Source of the DNA: Bacillus subtilis
GTDB lineage: Bacteria > Bacillota > Bacilli > Bacillales > Bacillaceae_C
Assembly: GCF_008764245.1 (NCBI RefSeq)
Contig: NZ_VTQV01000023.1
Coordinates: 1 to 62,373, forward strand
DNA length: 62,373 bases
Direction of reading: 5' to 3'
Shown here: positions 7,280-19,036 of the stretch, piece by piece
Layout of the letters: each line of letters starts with the position of its first letter
Position numbering within the stretch: position 1 is the stretch's first letter
The notes under the pieces: model-generated
The model's database searches: none
Told to the model about the DNA's origin: nothing
What the model saw: the letters and a program-made list of their open reading frames with translations, nothing else
Program-made: the position numbers and the translations under genes

Positions 7280-9491
7280 ACCAACACCAGCACAAATTAA
7301 AGAAAAGCAGATCTATCGTGAAATGGGGATGACGGACGAAGAGTTTGCTTTGGCTGAAAAAATGCTAGGTCGAACGCCAAATTATACAGAAACAGGCTTG
7401 TTTTCTGTTATGTGGTCAGAACATTGTAGTTATAAAAATTCAAAAGCGATTTTAAAAACCTTCCCTACAGAAGGTCCGCAGGTGTTGCAGGGACCTGGAG
7501 AAGGTGCTGGCATTGTCGATATTGGTGACAATCAGGCTGTCGTGTTCAAAATTGAAAGTCATAACTCACCTTCTGCGATTGAACCATATGAAGGAGCAGC
7601 AACAGGTGTTGGTGGCATTATACGTGATGTATTTTCTATGGGAGCCAAGCCAATTGCGTCTTTAAACTCTCTAAGATTTGGCGAATTGGATTCACCAAGA
7701 GTTCGGTATTTACTTGAAAAAGCGGTAGAGGGAATCGGTGATTATGGGAATAAGCTTGGTGTTCCTACAGTGGGGGGAGAAATCCAATTTGATTCCGCTT
7801 ATGAAGCAAATCCGCTTGTGAATGCGATGGTCGTTGGGGTAATTGATCATCAAGATATGCAGAAAGGCCAAGCGAAGGGTGTTGGAAATACAGTCATGTA
7901 TGCTGGGTCCCCAACGGGTCGAGATGGGATTCATGGTGCTACCTTTTCTTCTTCTGAATTAGCCGAGGAAGTAGATCAACAAGAACGCGCAGCTGTCCAA
8001 GCTGGAGATCCCTTTACCGAAAAATTGCTTATGGACGCTTGCCTAGAATTAGTAAAATCCGATGCGTTAATTGGGATTCAAGATATGGGAGCCGCTGGAC
8101 TGACAAGCTCTGCAGCTGAAATGGCCAGTAAAGCAGGATCAGGTATTGAAATGAATTTAGATCTTATCCCCCAACGGGAAGCAGACATGACACCGTATGA
8201 AATGATGTTATCTGAATCACAAGAACGAATGCTACTCGTTGTTAAAAAGGGCAGAGAGCAAGAAATAATCGATCTTTTCTCCCGTTATGATTTAGAAGCT
8301 GTAGCTTGCGGAGTCGTGACAGATGACAAAATGTTCCGTTTGTTCCATAAGGGAAAGGTTGTGGCGGAGGTGCCGGCAGATGCTTTGGCGGAAGATGCTC
8401 CTGAGTACCACAAGCCATCTAAGGAACCAGATTATTTTCGCGAATTTCAAGCAATGGCACCTGAAACTCCTGAAGTAGCGGATTATACAGAAACGCTTGC
8501 AAAGTTATTACAACAACCAACCATTGCGAGTAAAGAATGGGTTTACCAGCAATTTGATCAACAAGTTGGCAATCAAACGATTGTCAAGCCAGGATCTGAT
8601 GCTGCGGTTGTTCGCATTAAAAATACCCAAAAGGCGATTGCGATTACAACCGATTGTAATGCACGGTATATTTATTTGGATCCAGAGACAGGCGGGAAAA
8701 TTGCCGTTGCCGAAGCGGCTAGAAACATTGTCTGCTCTGGTGCAGAACCACTAGCGATCACAGATGGATTAAACTTTGGCAGCCCGGAAAAACCGGAAAT
8801 TTTTTGGCAGCTTGAACAATCAGCAGCAGGGATTCGTGAGGCTTGCCTGGCTTTAGATAGCCCCGTGATCAGTGGGAATGTATCTTTGTTTAATGAAAAA
8901 GGTGGTAAAGCGATTTATCCAACCCCGATAATCGGGATGGTAGGACTCATTAAAAACCTAGCTCATGTGACAACGCAAAGCTTTCAATCCGCTGGTGATT
9001 TGATTTATATAATCGGAGAGACAAAAGAAGAGTTTGGTGGAAGTGAATTACAAAAGCTTGTACACGGAGAATTTTTCGGGAAAGCACCAGAAATCGATCT
9101 CATCGTGGAAGTGAGAAGACAGAAACAATTGTTAGAGGCGATTCGTAGTGGAAAAGTTGCTTCCGCTCACGATGTTTCAGAAGGTGGAGCAGCAGTGGCG
9201 ATTGCTGAATCTCTGTTCGGTACTTATTTGGGGGCGGAAGTTGAGCTTTCTGGTCATCCTGTTGCCGCTCTTTTCTCGGAAACACAATCTCGCTTCATTG
9301 TATCTGTAAAAGAAGCAGATCAAGCAGCATTTGAGGAGATTGTGGAAGATGCCAAGCTAATCGGAAAAGTAAAAGATCAACCTGAATTGGTGGTCCGACT
9401 TAATCAACAACCATTGATTCAAACGGAAGTAAAAATATTGGAAGATGCCTGGAGAGGAGCTATTCCATGTTTGCTGACAGCAAAGGATTAA
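7269..9491 (+). CDS. purL: FGAM synthase large subunit PurL, active-site motif altered
   Basis: PurL converts FGAR to FGAM with ATP and ammonia delivered by PurQ. The 740-residue protein aligns with B. subtilis PurL throughout ([50 protein letters not shown]). The very conserved ESHNHPSA motif reads ESHNSPSA: Ser100 (codon 7566-7568) replaces its second His. Further changes at usually constant sites are ISGNVSLF for IGGNVSLY and [11 protein letters not shown] for DNLNFGNPEKP. The start ATG 7269 is chosen over 7251 because GGGAGG sits 8 bases before it. It overlaps purQ by 11 and purF by 25 bases. Confidence 0.93.
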   Translation: MTHEPTPAQIKEKQIYREMGMTDEEFALAEKMLGRTPNYTETGLFSVMWSEHCSYKNSKAILKTFPTEGPQVLQGPGEGAGIVDIGDNQAVVFKIESHNSPSAIEPYEGAATGVGGIIRDVFSMGAKPIASLNSLRFGELDSPRVRYLLEKAVEGIGDYGNKLGVPTVGGEIQFDSAYEANPLVNAMVVGVIDHQDMQKGQAKGVGNTVMYAGSPTGRDGIHGATFSSSELAEEVDQQERAAVQAGDPFTEKLLMDACLELVKSDALIGIQDMGAAGLTSSAAEMASKAGSGIEMNLDLIPQREADMTPYEMMLSESQERMLLVVKKGREQEIIDLFSRYDLEAVACGVVTDDKMFRLFHKGKVVAEVPADALAEDAPEYHKPSKEPDYFREFQAMAPETPEVADYTETLAKLLQQPTIASKEWVYQQFDQQVGNQTIVKPGSDAAVVRIKNTQKAIAITTDCNARYIYLDPETGGKIAVAEAARNIVCSGAEPLAITDGLNFGSPEKPEIFWQLEQSAAGIREACLALDSPVISGNVSLFNEKGGKAIYPTPIIGMVGLIKNLAHVTTQSFQSAGDLIYIIGETKEEFGGSELQKLVHGEFFGKAPEIDLIVEVRRQKQLLEAIRSGKVASAHDVSEGGAAVAIAESLFGTYLGAEVELSGHPVAALFSETQSRFIVSVKEADQAAFEEIVEDAKLIGKVKDQPELVVRLNQQPLIQTEVKILEDAWRGAIPCLLTAKD

Positions 9492-10891
9492 ATGAGGAAT
9501 GTGGTGTTTTTGGGATCTGGGGACATCCGGACGCCGTCCAAATTACGTATTATGGGTTGCATAGTCTTCAGCATCGAGGACAAGAAGGAGCAGGAATCGT
9601 AGCGACAGATGGAAACAGTTTAAAAGGGATTCGGGGCGAAGGGCTGGTAAATGACGTCTTTAATAAATCGAATCTTGCTAGTTTACCAGGACACAATGCA
9701 ATTGGGCATGTGAAATATGGAGGAGCAGACAAGGGGGGGCTGGAAAATGTTCAACCTCTTCTCTTCCACTCTTCAAGTGGAAGTCTAGCGTTAGCGCAAA
9801 ATGGCAACTTGATTAATGCATTTGATTTAAAACACCAATTAGAGATGCAAGGGAGTATTTTTCAATCGACTTCAGACACAGAGGTACTTGCCCATTTAAT
9901 TAAACGGAGCGGCTATTTAGCCACGAAAGACAAAGTGAAAAATGCTCTTTCTATGGTGAAAGGCGCTTATGCGCTTGTTCTCTTAACAGAAGACGAAATG
10001 ATTATAGCCCTTGATCCCAATGGTCTAAGACCCTTATCAATTGGAAAAGTCGGAGACTCCTATTGTGTTTCATCGGAAACATGTGCATTTGACTTAATTG
10101 GCGCGGAATTTGTTCGTGATGTGGAGCCAGGAGAATTGATCATCATCAACGATGAGGGATTGCATGCAGAACCTTTTGCTCTCTCGACTTCACGGGCAAT
10201 GTGTTCCATGGAGTATGTCTATTTTTCAAGACCAGACAGTGATATCCAAGGGATTAATATTCATACAGCAAGAAAGAATCTTGGAAAAATGCTCGCAAAA
10301 GAAGTAGATATTTCCGCCGATGTCGTGACAGGTGTTCCTGATTCTAGTATTTCCGCTGCCATTGGTTTTGCTGAAACGATGGGGATTCCCTATGAGATGG
10401 GATTAATTAAGAACCGTTATGTTGGTAGAACGTTTATTAAACCTTCTCAAGAACTGCGAGAACAGGGCGTGAAAATGAAGCTTTCTCCTGTTCGAAAAGT
10501 CGTTGAAGGCAAACGAGTGATTATGGTCGATGACTCAATTGTTCGTGGCACAACGAGCAAACGGATTGTGAAAATGTTAAAAGAGGCTGGTGCAACCGAA
10601 GTCCATGTATGTATTAGTTCTCCTCCAATGAAACACCCTTGTTTTTACGGGATTGATGTGTCCTCTCATGAAGAATTAATGGCTTCCACTCATAGTGTTG
10701 CTGAAATGTGCAAGATCATTGGGGCTGATACTTTGACATTTTTAAGTGTTGAAGGGATGTTGGAAGTGATTGGCCGAAAGGGATATGGAGATAATTGTGG
10801 GCAGTGCGCTGCATGCTTTACTGGGGAGTACCCAACGGAAATCTATCCGGATACACTCTTACCTTACGAAAAAGAAATGAGCCGGCCTTGA
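9467..10891 (+). CDS. purF: amidophosphoribosyltransferase PurF, glutamine-site motif altered
   Basis: PurF makes phosphoribosylamine from PRPP and glutamine, the committed step. The 474-residue product has an 11-residue propeptide before Cys12 ([10 protein letters not shown]), the catalytic N-terminal nucleophile. The PRPP loop [14 protein letters not shown] and the cysteines of the Bacillus-type iron-sulfur cluster ([19 protein letters not shown]) are present. In the glutaminase domain the motif normally GHVRYATAGG reads [12 protein letters not shown], losing the glutamine-binding Arg (Lys83 here), and LAHNGN reads LAQNGN. The synthase domain looks intact, so ammonia-dependent activity is possible while glutamine use may be impaired. 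Confidence 0.94.
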   Translation: MFADSKGLNEECGVFGIWGHPDAVQITYYGLHSLQHRGQEGAGIVATDGNSLKGIRGEGLVNDVFNKSNLASLPGHNAIGHVKYGGADKGGLENVQPLLFHSSSGSLALAQNGNLINAFDLKHQLEMQGSIFQSTSDTEVLAHLIKRSGYLATKDKVKNALSMVKGAYALVLLTEDEMIIALDPNGLRPLSIGKVGDSYCVSSETCAFDLIGAEFVRDVEPGELIIINDEGLHAEPFALSTSRAMCSMEYVYFSRPDSDIQGINIHTARKNLGKMLAKEVDISADVVTGVPDSSISAAIGFAETMGIPYEMGLIKNRYVGRTFIKPSQELREQGVKMKLSPVRKVVEGKRVIMVDDSIVRGTTSKRIVKMLKEAGATEVHVCISSPPMKHPCFYGIDVSSHEELMASTHSVAEMCKIIGADTLTFLSVEGMLEVIGRKGYGDNCGQCAACFTGEYPTEIYPDTLLPYEKEMSRP

Positions 10892-10949
10892 TAGGAATGT
10901 TCGAAAATGAAAGAGACAGTGCAAAAATAATATAAGGGGGGCACATAAC

Positions 10950-11993
10950 GTGACAAATGCCTACCAGCAAGCCGGCGTAGACATTGAAGCCGGGTATGAA
11001 GCGGTTGAAAGAATGAAAAAGCATGTTCAGCGGACAAATCGATTAGGTGTGTTTGGTCAATTAGGTGGCTTTGGTGGTGTGTTTGATTTATCCCAGCTTC
11101 AGCTACAAGAACCTGTATTGGTCTCAGGGACAGATGGTGTCGGCACTAAATTAAAACTGGCATTTATGATGGAGCGACACGACACAATTGGAGTGGATTG
11201 TGTCGCGATGTGTGTGAATGATATCGTTGTGCAAGGAGCGGAGCCCCTTTACTTTCTTGATTATCTAGCTGTAGGAAAAAACAGACCCAAAAAGATTGAA
11301 GAAATTGTCAGTGGGATTGCGGATGGCTGTGAGCAAGCTGGCTGTGCTTTAATTGGTGGGGAAACAGCTGAAATGCCCGGACTATACGAAGAAGAGGAGT
11401 ATGATTTAGCTGGATTCGCTGTTGGGGCCTGTGAGAAGGCAAAATTTATTACTGGGGAAACGATTCAAGAGGGAGATGTGTTAATTGGATTAGCCTCCAG
11501 TGGCATTCACAGTAATGGCTACTCCCTTGTTCGAAAGATATTCTTTGACCAACATTCATTTTCATTGAATGCCAAGTTGCCTGAGTTATCCCATCCTTTA
11601 GGAGAAGAGTTACTGACACCAACCCGTATCTATGTTCAGTCTGTTTTAGCTGCCTTGCAACAGTTTGAAATTAAGGGGATGTCCCATATAACGGGTGGAG
11701 GGTTTATTGAAAATATTCCCCGGATGCTGCCAGAAGGGCTTGGTGCCATTATTCTTAATGAATCATGGCCGATTTTACCGATCTTTCATGCCTTAGAAAA
11801 ATATGGTGAGCTCGATCAAAAAGAAATGTTTAATATTTTTAATATGGGAATTGGATTCGTTGTAGCCGTGAGTGCGAAAGATGCAGATCAAGCAATAAAA
11901 ACGTTTATTGAGCATGGGGAAAAGGCATATAAAATTGGGGTTGTGACAAAAGAAGAAGGTGTTCAATTCGTTGACAGGGAGAGAGAAAGATGA
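10950..11993 (+). CDS. purM: phosphoribosylformylglycinamidine cyclo-ligase PurM
   Basis: PurM closes FGAM to AIR using ATP. The 347-residue protein keeps the AIR synthase family motifs [50 protein letters not shown] and THITGGG-type ([11 protein letters not shown]). It starts at GTG 10950 after AAGGGGGG. No catalytic change is seen. It overlaps purN by 4 bases. Confidence 0.96.
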   Translation: MTNAYQQAGVDIEAGYEAVERMKKHVQRTNRLGVFGQLGGFGGVFDLSQLQLQEPVLVSGTDGVGTKLKLAFMMERHDTIGVDCVAMCVNDIVVQGAEPLYFLDYLAVGKNRPKKIEEIVSGIADGCEQAGCALIGGETAEMPGLYEEEEYDLAGFAVGACEKAKFITGETIQEGDVLIGLASSGIHSNGYSLVRKIFFDQHSFSLNAKLPELSHPLGEELLTPTRIYVQSVLAALQQFEIKGMSHITGGGFIENIPRMLPEGLGAIILNESWPILPIFHALEKYGELDQKEMFNIFNMGIGFVVAVSAKDADQAIKTFIEHGEKAYKIGVVTKEEGVQFVDRERER

Positions 11994-12577
11994 AGAGGAT
12001 GGCCATCTTTGCTTCAGGAACAGGTAGTAATTTTCAAGCGATTGTGGATGCTGTACAGAAAGGTAGTCTTCAAGCAACCATCGCCTTACTCATTTGTGAT
12101 AAACCAGAAGCGCCTGTGGTAGAGAAGGCTAAGCGGGCCAATATTCCGGTTTTTACGTTTAAGCCGAAAGAGTTTGCATCAAAGGCAGTCTTTGAATCAC
12201 TCATTTGTAAACAGCTTCAGGATGCAAAGGTGGATTTCATTGTACTTGCAGGTTATATGAGATTAATAGGGCCGACTCTATTACAGGCTTATCCAAATAA
12301 AATCATTAATCTTCATCCCTCCTTGCTTCCGGCATTTCCCGGGAAAGAAGCGATCAAGCAAGCATTTCAGGCAGGGGTGAAAATAACGGGGATTACCATT
12401 CATTATGTTGATGAAGGGATGGATACAGGTCCCATTATTGCTCAAGAGGCTGTGGCGATCCATGACGATGATACGCTTTTCGATGTGGAGAGAAAGATTC
12501 ATCAGGTTGAACATATCTTTTACCCACAAACTTTACAAAAGCTATGTTTGACAGAATATGAGGAGGAATTTATGTGA
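11990..12577 (+). CDS. purN: phosphoribosylglycinamide formyltransferase PurN
   Basis: PurN transfers a formyl group from 10-formyltetrahydrofolate to GAR. The 195-residue protein begins with [12 protein letters not shown], the phosphate-binding start. It keeps the catalytic Asn and His in [13 protein letters not shown] and the Asp in [13 protein letters not shown]. It is coupled to purM and purH by 4-base overlaps at both ends. Key residues are intact, unlike in purQ, purL and purF. Confidence 0.96.
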   Translation: MKRMAIFASGTGSNFQAIVDAVQKGSLQATIALLICDKPEAPVVEKAKRANIPVFTFKPKEFASKAVFESLICKQLQDAKVDFIVLAGYMRLIGPTLLQAYPNKIINLHPSLLPAFPGKEAIKQAFQAGVKITGITIHYVDEGMDTGPIIAQEAVAIHDDDTLFDVERKIHQVEHIFYPQTLQKLCLTEYEEEFM

Positions 12578-14106
12578 AACGAGCTTTAATTAGTGTTTCC
12601 GATAAAACGGGAATTGTTGATTTTACAAAAGGACTTGTAGAGTTAGGATTTGAAATTTTGTCTACTGGTGGTACCAAAAAAACGTTGGAAGAAAACCAAG
12701 TTCCTGTTAAAGGTGTAGAGGAGATTACAGGTTTTCCGGAAATTTTAGAAGGAAGAGTAAAGACTCTTCATCCCATGATTCATGGAGGATTACTGGCGAA
12801 AAGGGATTCAGAAGATCATATGCAACAATTGGCAGACCAAGGGATTCGGCCGATTGATCTAGTCTGCGTCAATCTGTACCCATTCCAAAAGACGATTGAA
12901 AAGCCAGATGTGACACCTGAAGAAGCGATTGAAAACATTGATATTGGTGGTCCTTCGATGTTAAGAGCAGCTGCTAAAAATCATGCTGATCTAACAGTTG
13001 TGGTTGATGCAGCAGATTATGATCTAGTTTTAGAAGAGCTGAAGGAGAAAGGGAATGTATCCCCCACTTTTAAACGAACATTAGCTGCTAAAGTCTTTCG
13101 CCATACAGCTGCTTATGACGCACTTATTGCTGAATATATGACACAACTGGCCGAGGAAGAAGAACCAGAACGTGTTACATTTACATATGAATTAAAACAA
13201 AGCTTACGCTATGGGGAAAATCCGCATCAAAAGGCAGCTTTTTACCAGCATCCATTAGGCTCGAAATTTTCAATCGCCAATGCAACGCAATTACATGGTA
13301 AGGAGTTATCCTACAATAATATTCGCGATGCAGATGCCGCTTTGCAAATTGTGAAGGAGTTTACGGAGCCGGCAGCGGTAGCGGTGAAACATATGAATCC
13401 ATGTGGGATCGGGATTGGAAAGTCGATTTCAGAAGCATTTACAAAGGCTTATGAAGCAGATTCTACTTCCATTTTTGGAGGAATTATCGCTTTAAACCGT
13501 GAAGTGGACCGCGAAACAGCGACGCAACTACATGAAATATTTTTAGAGATTGTGATTGCTCCCGCTTTTTCGCAGGAAGCGTTAGAGGTATTACAAGCGA
13601 AAAAGAATATTCGCCTTTTAACGATTCCTTTTGATGAGGGTCATAGGCAAGAGAAAGTTTTAACTTCTGTAGAGGGCGGCTTGCTCGTCCAAGACCAAGA
13701 TGGTTATACATTTGAGGATGGCAATATCTCGATTCCAACGAAAAGAGAGCCGACAGCGGAGGAATTAGAATCTTTAAGACTAGCTTGGAAAGTGGTAAAA
13801 CATGTTAAATCCAATGCAATCGTCGTAGTGGGAGATAATATGACACTCGGCATCGGAGCGGGGCAAATGAATCGTGTCGGCGCCGCAAAAATTGCGCTTG
13901 AACAAGCAGGAAAACGGGCCAAAGGAGCGGTCATGGGTTCAGACGCCTTCTTCCCAATGGGAGACACAGTCGAAGAAGCAGCCAAAGCCGGTATTACGGC
14001 GATCATCCAACCAGGTGGCTCCATACGCGACGAAGACTCCATCAAAGAAGCCGACAAACACGGAATTGCCATGGTATTCACAGGAGTACGACACTTTAAA
14101 CATTGA
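12574..14106 (+). CDS. purH: bifunctional AICAR transformylase/IMP cyclohydrolase PurH
   Basis: PurH carries out the last two steps to IMP. The 510-residue protein has an N-terminal MGS-like cyclohydrolase domain ([31 protein letters not shown]) and a C-terminal transformylase domain ([22 protein letters not shown] with the catalytic Lys-His pair, [15 protein letters not shown]). The start is GTG 12574, with AGGAGG at 12560-12565. It is full length compared with the B. subtilis protein (512). Confidence 0.96.
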   Translation: MKRALISVSDKTGIVDFTKGLVELGFEILSTGGTKKTLEENQVPVKGVEEITGFPEILEGRVKTLHPMIHGGLLAKRDSEDHMQQLADQGIRPIDLVCVNLYPFQKTIEKPDVTPEEAIENIDIGGPSMLRAAAKNHADLTVVVDAADYDLVLEELKEKGNVSPTFKRTLAAKVFRHTAAYDALIAEYMTQLAEEEEPERVTFTYELKQSLRYGENPHQKAAFYQHPLGSKFSIANATQLHGKELSYNNIRDADAALQIVKEFTEPAAVAVKHMNPCGIGIGKSISEAFTKAYEADSTSIFGGIIALNREVDRETATQLHEIFLEIVIAPAFSQEALEVLQAKKNIRLLTIPFDEGHRQEKVLTSVEGGLLVQDQDGYTFEDGNISIPTKREPTAEELESLRLAWKVVKHVKSNAIVVVGDNMTLGIGAGQMNRVGAAKIALEQAGKRAKGAVMGSDAFFPMGDTVEEAAKAGITAIIQPGGSIRDEDSIKEADKHGIAMVFTGVRHFKH

Positions 14107-14116
14107 GAGGGAGTGA

Positions 14117-15416
<1,300 letters not shown>

Positions 15417-15464
15417 AAATAGTCTCTGTTATTATTTAATGTTGATACTTGTATAAAATTTAAA

Positions 15465-15697
15465 GAGGCTAGGACAAAAGTGTTTTCACCGAAGAGTAAA
15501 ACGAACTACTAGCGTGTATAAAACTCGCTCCGGATATATACTTCGCTTTCCGCGGGCGAGTGTCAAGCCTCCTCAGGCTTTGCCTTCCGGGGTCTTGACG
15601 AACTCTTACTTCCCGCAGGAGTCTACGTATATTTCCTCCGCTAAGGCAATACATTGTTCGTCATTGAAGTTTAGCATTTTAGTTGTGTCCCAGCCTC
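15465..15697. repeat. Bacillaceae-type intergenic repeat with terminal inverted repeats
   Basis: The unit starts GAGGCTAGGACAAAA and ends with the near complement TTTTAGTTGTGTCCCAGCCTC, so its ends form an inverted repeat. Inside are GC-rich inverted pieces such as TTCGCTTTCCGCGGGCG, GAGCCTCC-like AAGCCTCCTCAGGCTT, and TTCCCGCAGGAGTC. From memory of Bacillaceae genomes this resembles a widespread non-coding intergenic element. It has no transposase and could be a small non-autonomous element or a structured RNA. Confidence 0.7.
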
Positions 15698-15732
15698 TCA
15701 ATCCTTTTTAACGTCCCCGTTGAAAAAGTACG

Positions 15733-16530
15733 TTAAAAGAACTCATATAACCCGTTGGCAAAATAATCATAATCATCGTTATCAATTATCTTACCTCCAT
15801 AGCCTTCAAAGAAGATTTGTTTATCTAATTCATTTACAAAGGCATTTGGTTTAGGGCGAATAGCTAACGAAACATCACAACGAGGGTCACCATAAGCACC
15901 ACTACTCCAATCGATAACTCCAGTAATTACTCCATTTGAAACCATAATATTATCAATCGTAAAATCTCCATGAATAAGAGTTTGTTTATAATCTTTTGGT
16001 TTCTTTATTTTCAATCTTTTTAATAACTCTTTAGTACCATCAACCTCGTGATTATTGAAGTTATATTCGGCTTGATATAACATCTGGTCAAGCCAGGGTT
16101 GTTCATTTATTATAAGTTCATCGGGACACGGGGTTGAGTGGATTTTAGACAAGATTTTGCCAAAATTAAATATGATTTCCTGTCGTCTTTGATTGTTATC
16201 TTCATTTAATAAAGCCATTCTTATAGTTTTTCCCTCTAAAAAGTCTATAAGAGCCCAAGATTCAATATTATTATTATGTTCTATGAATTTTTTTACTTTT
16301 GGAACGGGTAATTCTGTCTTTTTGTTCAAGCAATTTAAGATAGATACTTCTTTCTTTAACATTGAACTAAATAATTTTCCCTTTGTTCTTTTAAGTGCAA
16401 AAATTCCTTGGTCACTTTCAATTATTCCTAAATTAGATGTATAGCCTTGACGTGGGAAACTTATAGAAATTATCTTATTTAAGTATTCTCTAATCTCAAT
16501 TGGAATTTCATTGATATGTATTGGTGGCAA
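15733..16530 (-). CDS. APH-family phosphotransferase-like protein
   Basis: The protein (265 residues) has the kinase-like fold of aminoglycoside and choline phosphotransferases. Its catalytic loop is LIHGDFTIDNIMV near residue 180, and the metal motif is VIDWSSGAYGDPRCDV about 20 residues on. The N-terminal Lys of the nucleotide site is likely in ALKRTKGK. The substrate cannot be told from sequence; both antibiotic and metabolite kinases share these motifs. TTG 16530 is preferred because GGGGAGGAG lies 7-8 bases before it, while the first possible start at 16563 has no ribosome site. It is a lone minus-strand gene, richer in A+T than its neighbours, between a repeat and a gene-free stretch, which suggests acquisition by transfer. 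Confidence 0.8.
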   Translation of the reverse strand: MPPIHINEIPIEIREYLNKIISISFPRQGYTSNLGIIESDQGIFALKRTKGKLFSSMLKKEVSILNCLNKKTELPVPKVKKFIEHNNNIESWALIDFLEGKTIRMALLNEDNNQRRQEIIFNFGKILSKIHSTPCPDELIINEQPWLDQMLYQAEYNFNNHEVDGTKELLKRLKIKKPKDYKQTLIHGDFTIDNIMVSNGVITGVIDWSSGAYGDPRCDVSLAIRPKPNAFVNELDKQIFFEGYGGKIIDNDDYDYFANGLYEFF

Positions 16531-16563
16531 TTGTTTCTCCTCCCCAATGAACTTTTTCTTCAA

Positions 16564-17125
16564 CTACACACACTTTGAAGAAGGACTACATATGAATTTG
16601 AATTTTGACAGTATTTCGACTAACAACAAATAAGAACCAGGCAAGGCAATTATCAAGATACTTTGTACAACGCCTTTAAAGCGGTCTATCCACTTCTTTG
16701 AAACGAGTCTCTCTCATTTCATTGATTAAACGACCACCAGCCAAGGAAAATGGAGCAACATAGCGTTTAACCCTCTATTCGGGTGTGTGATAATTTATCA
16801 ATATTCTTCAACAAATTGCTAAACGCTTTGCTCGCTCTGATAACCTTAACGAACTATTGTTCCTATGTTGATTATATAAAGAATTCGGTCAGGTATCAAA
16901 TATCAACAATTACCTTTAAATAAAATCCATTTTTAAGTATAGACTCCCATTTATTACACCAGCTTTACCGTTCTATTACAATTCACAAAAATGTACGATT
17001 GAGGGATAGATCGTAGCATCTTTACAGGGTATAGTATGTTAGAATGTCATTATAAGAAGATGTTCAAAGTAAGGATCAAATGGGAACAAAGGATAAACGG
17101 CTAAGCTATGGATCAAAGGCTAAAT
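16564..17125. other. gene-free stretch upstream of yerA
   Basis: I find no convincing reading frame, RNA or terminator in these 560 bases. A possible promoter for yerA with TAGAAT lies near 17050. The stretch may hold the worn remains of whatever brought in the APH-like gene, but I cannot identify a family. Confidence 0.4.
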
Positions 17126-17173
17126 ACGCGCCGTCCTGGCGCAACGCCTTTGTGACCTGCGTCCTGTAGGCCT
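17126..17173 (-). repeat. fragment of the ~200-bp intergenic repeat family
   Basis: GCGCCGTCCTGGCGCAACGC followed by GACCTGCGTCCTGTAGGCC is the reverse complement of internal parts of the larger copies at 38421-38630 and 55131-55331 (GTTGCGCCAGGACGGCGC and GGCCAACAGGACGTTGG). It lies just before yerA. Confidence 0.65.
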
Positions 17174-17246
17174 AAATGAGACTTTGAATTTTATGGACAT
17201 TTTTGAACATCACTTTAAAAGAAGGCGATTTGATGGGAGGATTAGG

Positions 17247-18992
17247 ATGTTAGAACAGAGATTTAGATGGAAAAATAAGCAAATTCGTGAACAAATATCT
17301 GTTTTAGATGGTAAAGCGTCTCCTTCAATTTTACTGAAAAATGCCCGTTTTTTACATTCAACCTTACGTGAATGGGTCGTTGCTAATATATGGATTTTAC
17401 ATGATCGCATTATATATGTTGGAAAAGAGTTACCAAGGAAGTTAAAGGATTGCGAAGTGGTGGATTGTTCTGAATGGACGCTTGTCCCCGGTTATATAGA
17501 GCCTCATGTTCATCCGTTCCAATTATATAACCCGCAAACATTATCTCGCTTTGCTGCGCAAACAGGCACAACGACATTGATTAATGACAATCTTCTTTTC
17601 TTTTTACACTTAAACAAAAAGAAAGCGTTTTCCTTGATGGATCAATTGAATGAATCACCCATAACGATGTATTGGTGGAGTCGGTATGATGCGCAAACAG
17701 CTATGGGCGAAGAGGAACTCGTTTTCACGAATAGGGATGTAAAATCATGGCTTGAACACAAGGCTGTTGTTCAAGGTGGCGAATTAACAGGGTGGCCCAA
17801 GCTGCTTGATGGTGATGATTTAATGCTTTATTGGATTCAGGAAACGAAACGACTTGGAAAAAAGGTGGAAGGTCACTTTCCAGGGGCGTCAGAAAAAACA
17901 TTGGCTAAAATGAAGCTTTTCGGTGTAGATGGTGATCATGAAGCCATGACAGGAGAAGAAATATATGAACGGCTGCTTCATGGGTATGCGGTATCGCTAC
18001 GACATTCATCCATTCGACCTGATTTGCCAGTATTATTAAAAGAAATGAAAAGGATGGGACTCACTACTCAATATGATTCTCTGATGATGACGACAGACGG
18101 AGCAACGCCAGCCTTTTACAAGCAGGGCATGGCAGATTATCTCATTCGGCTAGCGTTAGAAAATGATGTACCTGCTATTGACGCCTATCATATGGTTTCC
18201 TATAATATTGCCCGCCATTTTAATCTTTCCTCTGAACATGGGCAGATTGCAACTGGGAGAGTGGCGAATATCAATTTCCTTGCAAATGAACATGAACCGA
18301 CACCTGTCTCCGTGTTAGCGAAGGGGCAATGGGTCCGAAAAGCAGGGAAAGAGGTCGTTTTTGCTGATCCTATCCATTGGCCGCAATATGATTTAGAGCC
18401 CCTTCAGTTAGAATGGGAGCTTGAGCGCGATGATTTACAATTTTCAATGCCATTTGGTATAGAAATGGTGAATGATGTGATTACAAAGCCGTACACGATT
18501 GGTGTTGATTTAGCGATTGACCCATTGCCTAAAGGACAAGATGAAAGTTATTTAATGTTGGTGGATCGTAAGGGGAAATGGCGGATTAATACGATGATCA
18601 AAGGCTTTGCAACATCGGTTTCAGGATTTGTCTCTTCCTTTTCTTCTACAGGTGATATTATCTTGATTGGGAAAAGAAAAGAAGATATGTTACTTGCATT
18701 TAAAAGGATGAAAGAGATTGGCGGAGGAATCGTATTGGCAGAAGAAGGAAAGATTATTTTTGAAATGAAACTTTCTCTTGCTGGGTTAATGTCAGATCTA
18801 CGAATAGAAGATCTAGCACAAGAAACGGAAACGTTAAAAGATCGATTAGTGGAGAGAGGATATCTTTTTACAGATCCGATTTATTCTTTATTATTTTTTT
18901 CGGCTACTCACTTACCTTATATACGGCTTACTCAAAGTGGATTATATGATGTGATGAACAAAAAGGTACTCTTTCCGACATTAATGCGTTAA
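17247..18992 (+). CDS. yerA: adenine deaminase-like amidohydrolase YerA
   Basis: This is the homologue of B. subtilis YerA, a putative adenine deaminase of the amidohydrolase superfamily (581 residues against 580). It keeps a metal motif EPHVHPF (residues about 86-92), the acidic QGGELTGWPKLLDG, HFPGAS, DGDHEAMT and TTDGATPAF near residue 290, which would supply the metal ligands and catalytic Asp. ATG 17247 is chosen because GGGAGG stands 6 bases before it and the length then matches YerA. Adenine deamination by YerA itself is a family assignment. The location after purD and before yerB is as in B. subtilis. Confidence 0.88.
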   Translation: MLEQRFRWKNKQIREQISVLDGKASPSILLKNARFLHSTLREWVVANIWILHDRIIYVGKELPRKLKDCEVVDCSEWTLVPGYIEPHVHPFQLYNPQTLSRFAAQTGTTTLINDNLLFFLHLNKKKAFSLMDQLNESPITMYWWSRYDAQTAMGEEELVFTNRDVKSWLEHKAVVQGGELTGWPKLLDGDDLMLYWIQETKRLGKKVEGHFPGASEKTLAKMKLFGVDGDHEAMTGEEIYERLLHGYAVSLRHSSIRPDLPVLLKEMKRMGLTTQYDSLMMTTDGATPAFYKQGMADYLIRLALENDVPAIDAYHMVSYNIARHFNLSSEHGQIATGRVANINFLANEHEPTPVSVLAKGQWVRKAGKEVVFADPIHWPQYDLEPLQLEWELERDDLQFSMPFGIEMVNDVITKPYTIGVDLAIDPLPKGQDESYLMLVDRKGKWRINTMIKGFATSVSGFVSSFSSTGDIILIGKRKEDMLLAFKRMKEIGGGIVLAEEGKIIFEMKLSLAGLMSDLRIEDLAQETETLKDRLVERGYLFTDPIYSLLFFSATHLPYIRLTQSGLYDVMNKKVLFPTLMR

Positions 18993-19036
18993 AATAGTAG
19001 ATGTAAAATTAGTCATAGATATAGGAGTTGGCATTT

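Noticed and set aside
13704-14081. A 125-codon minus-strand frame within purH
   Set aside because: It mirrors a well-conserved coding sequence and has no ribosome site or family match.
16564-17125. A degraded transposase upstream of yerA
   Set aside because: Short translated pieces gave no recognisable transposase motif, so I cannot support it.
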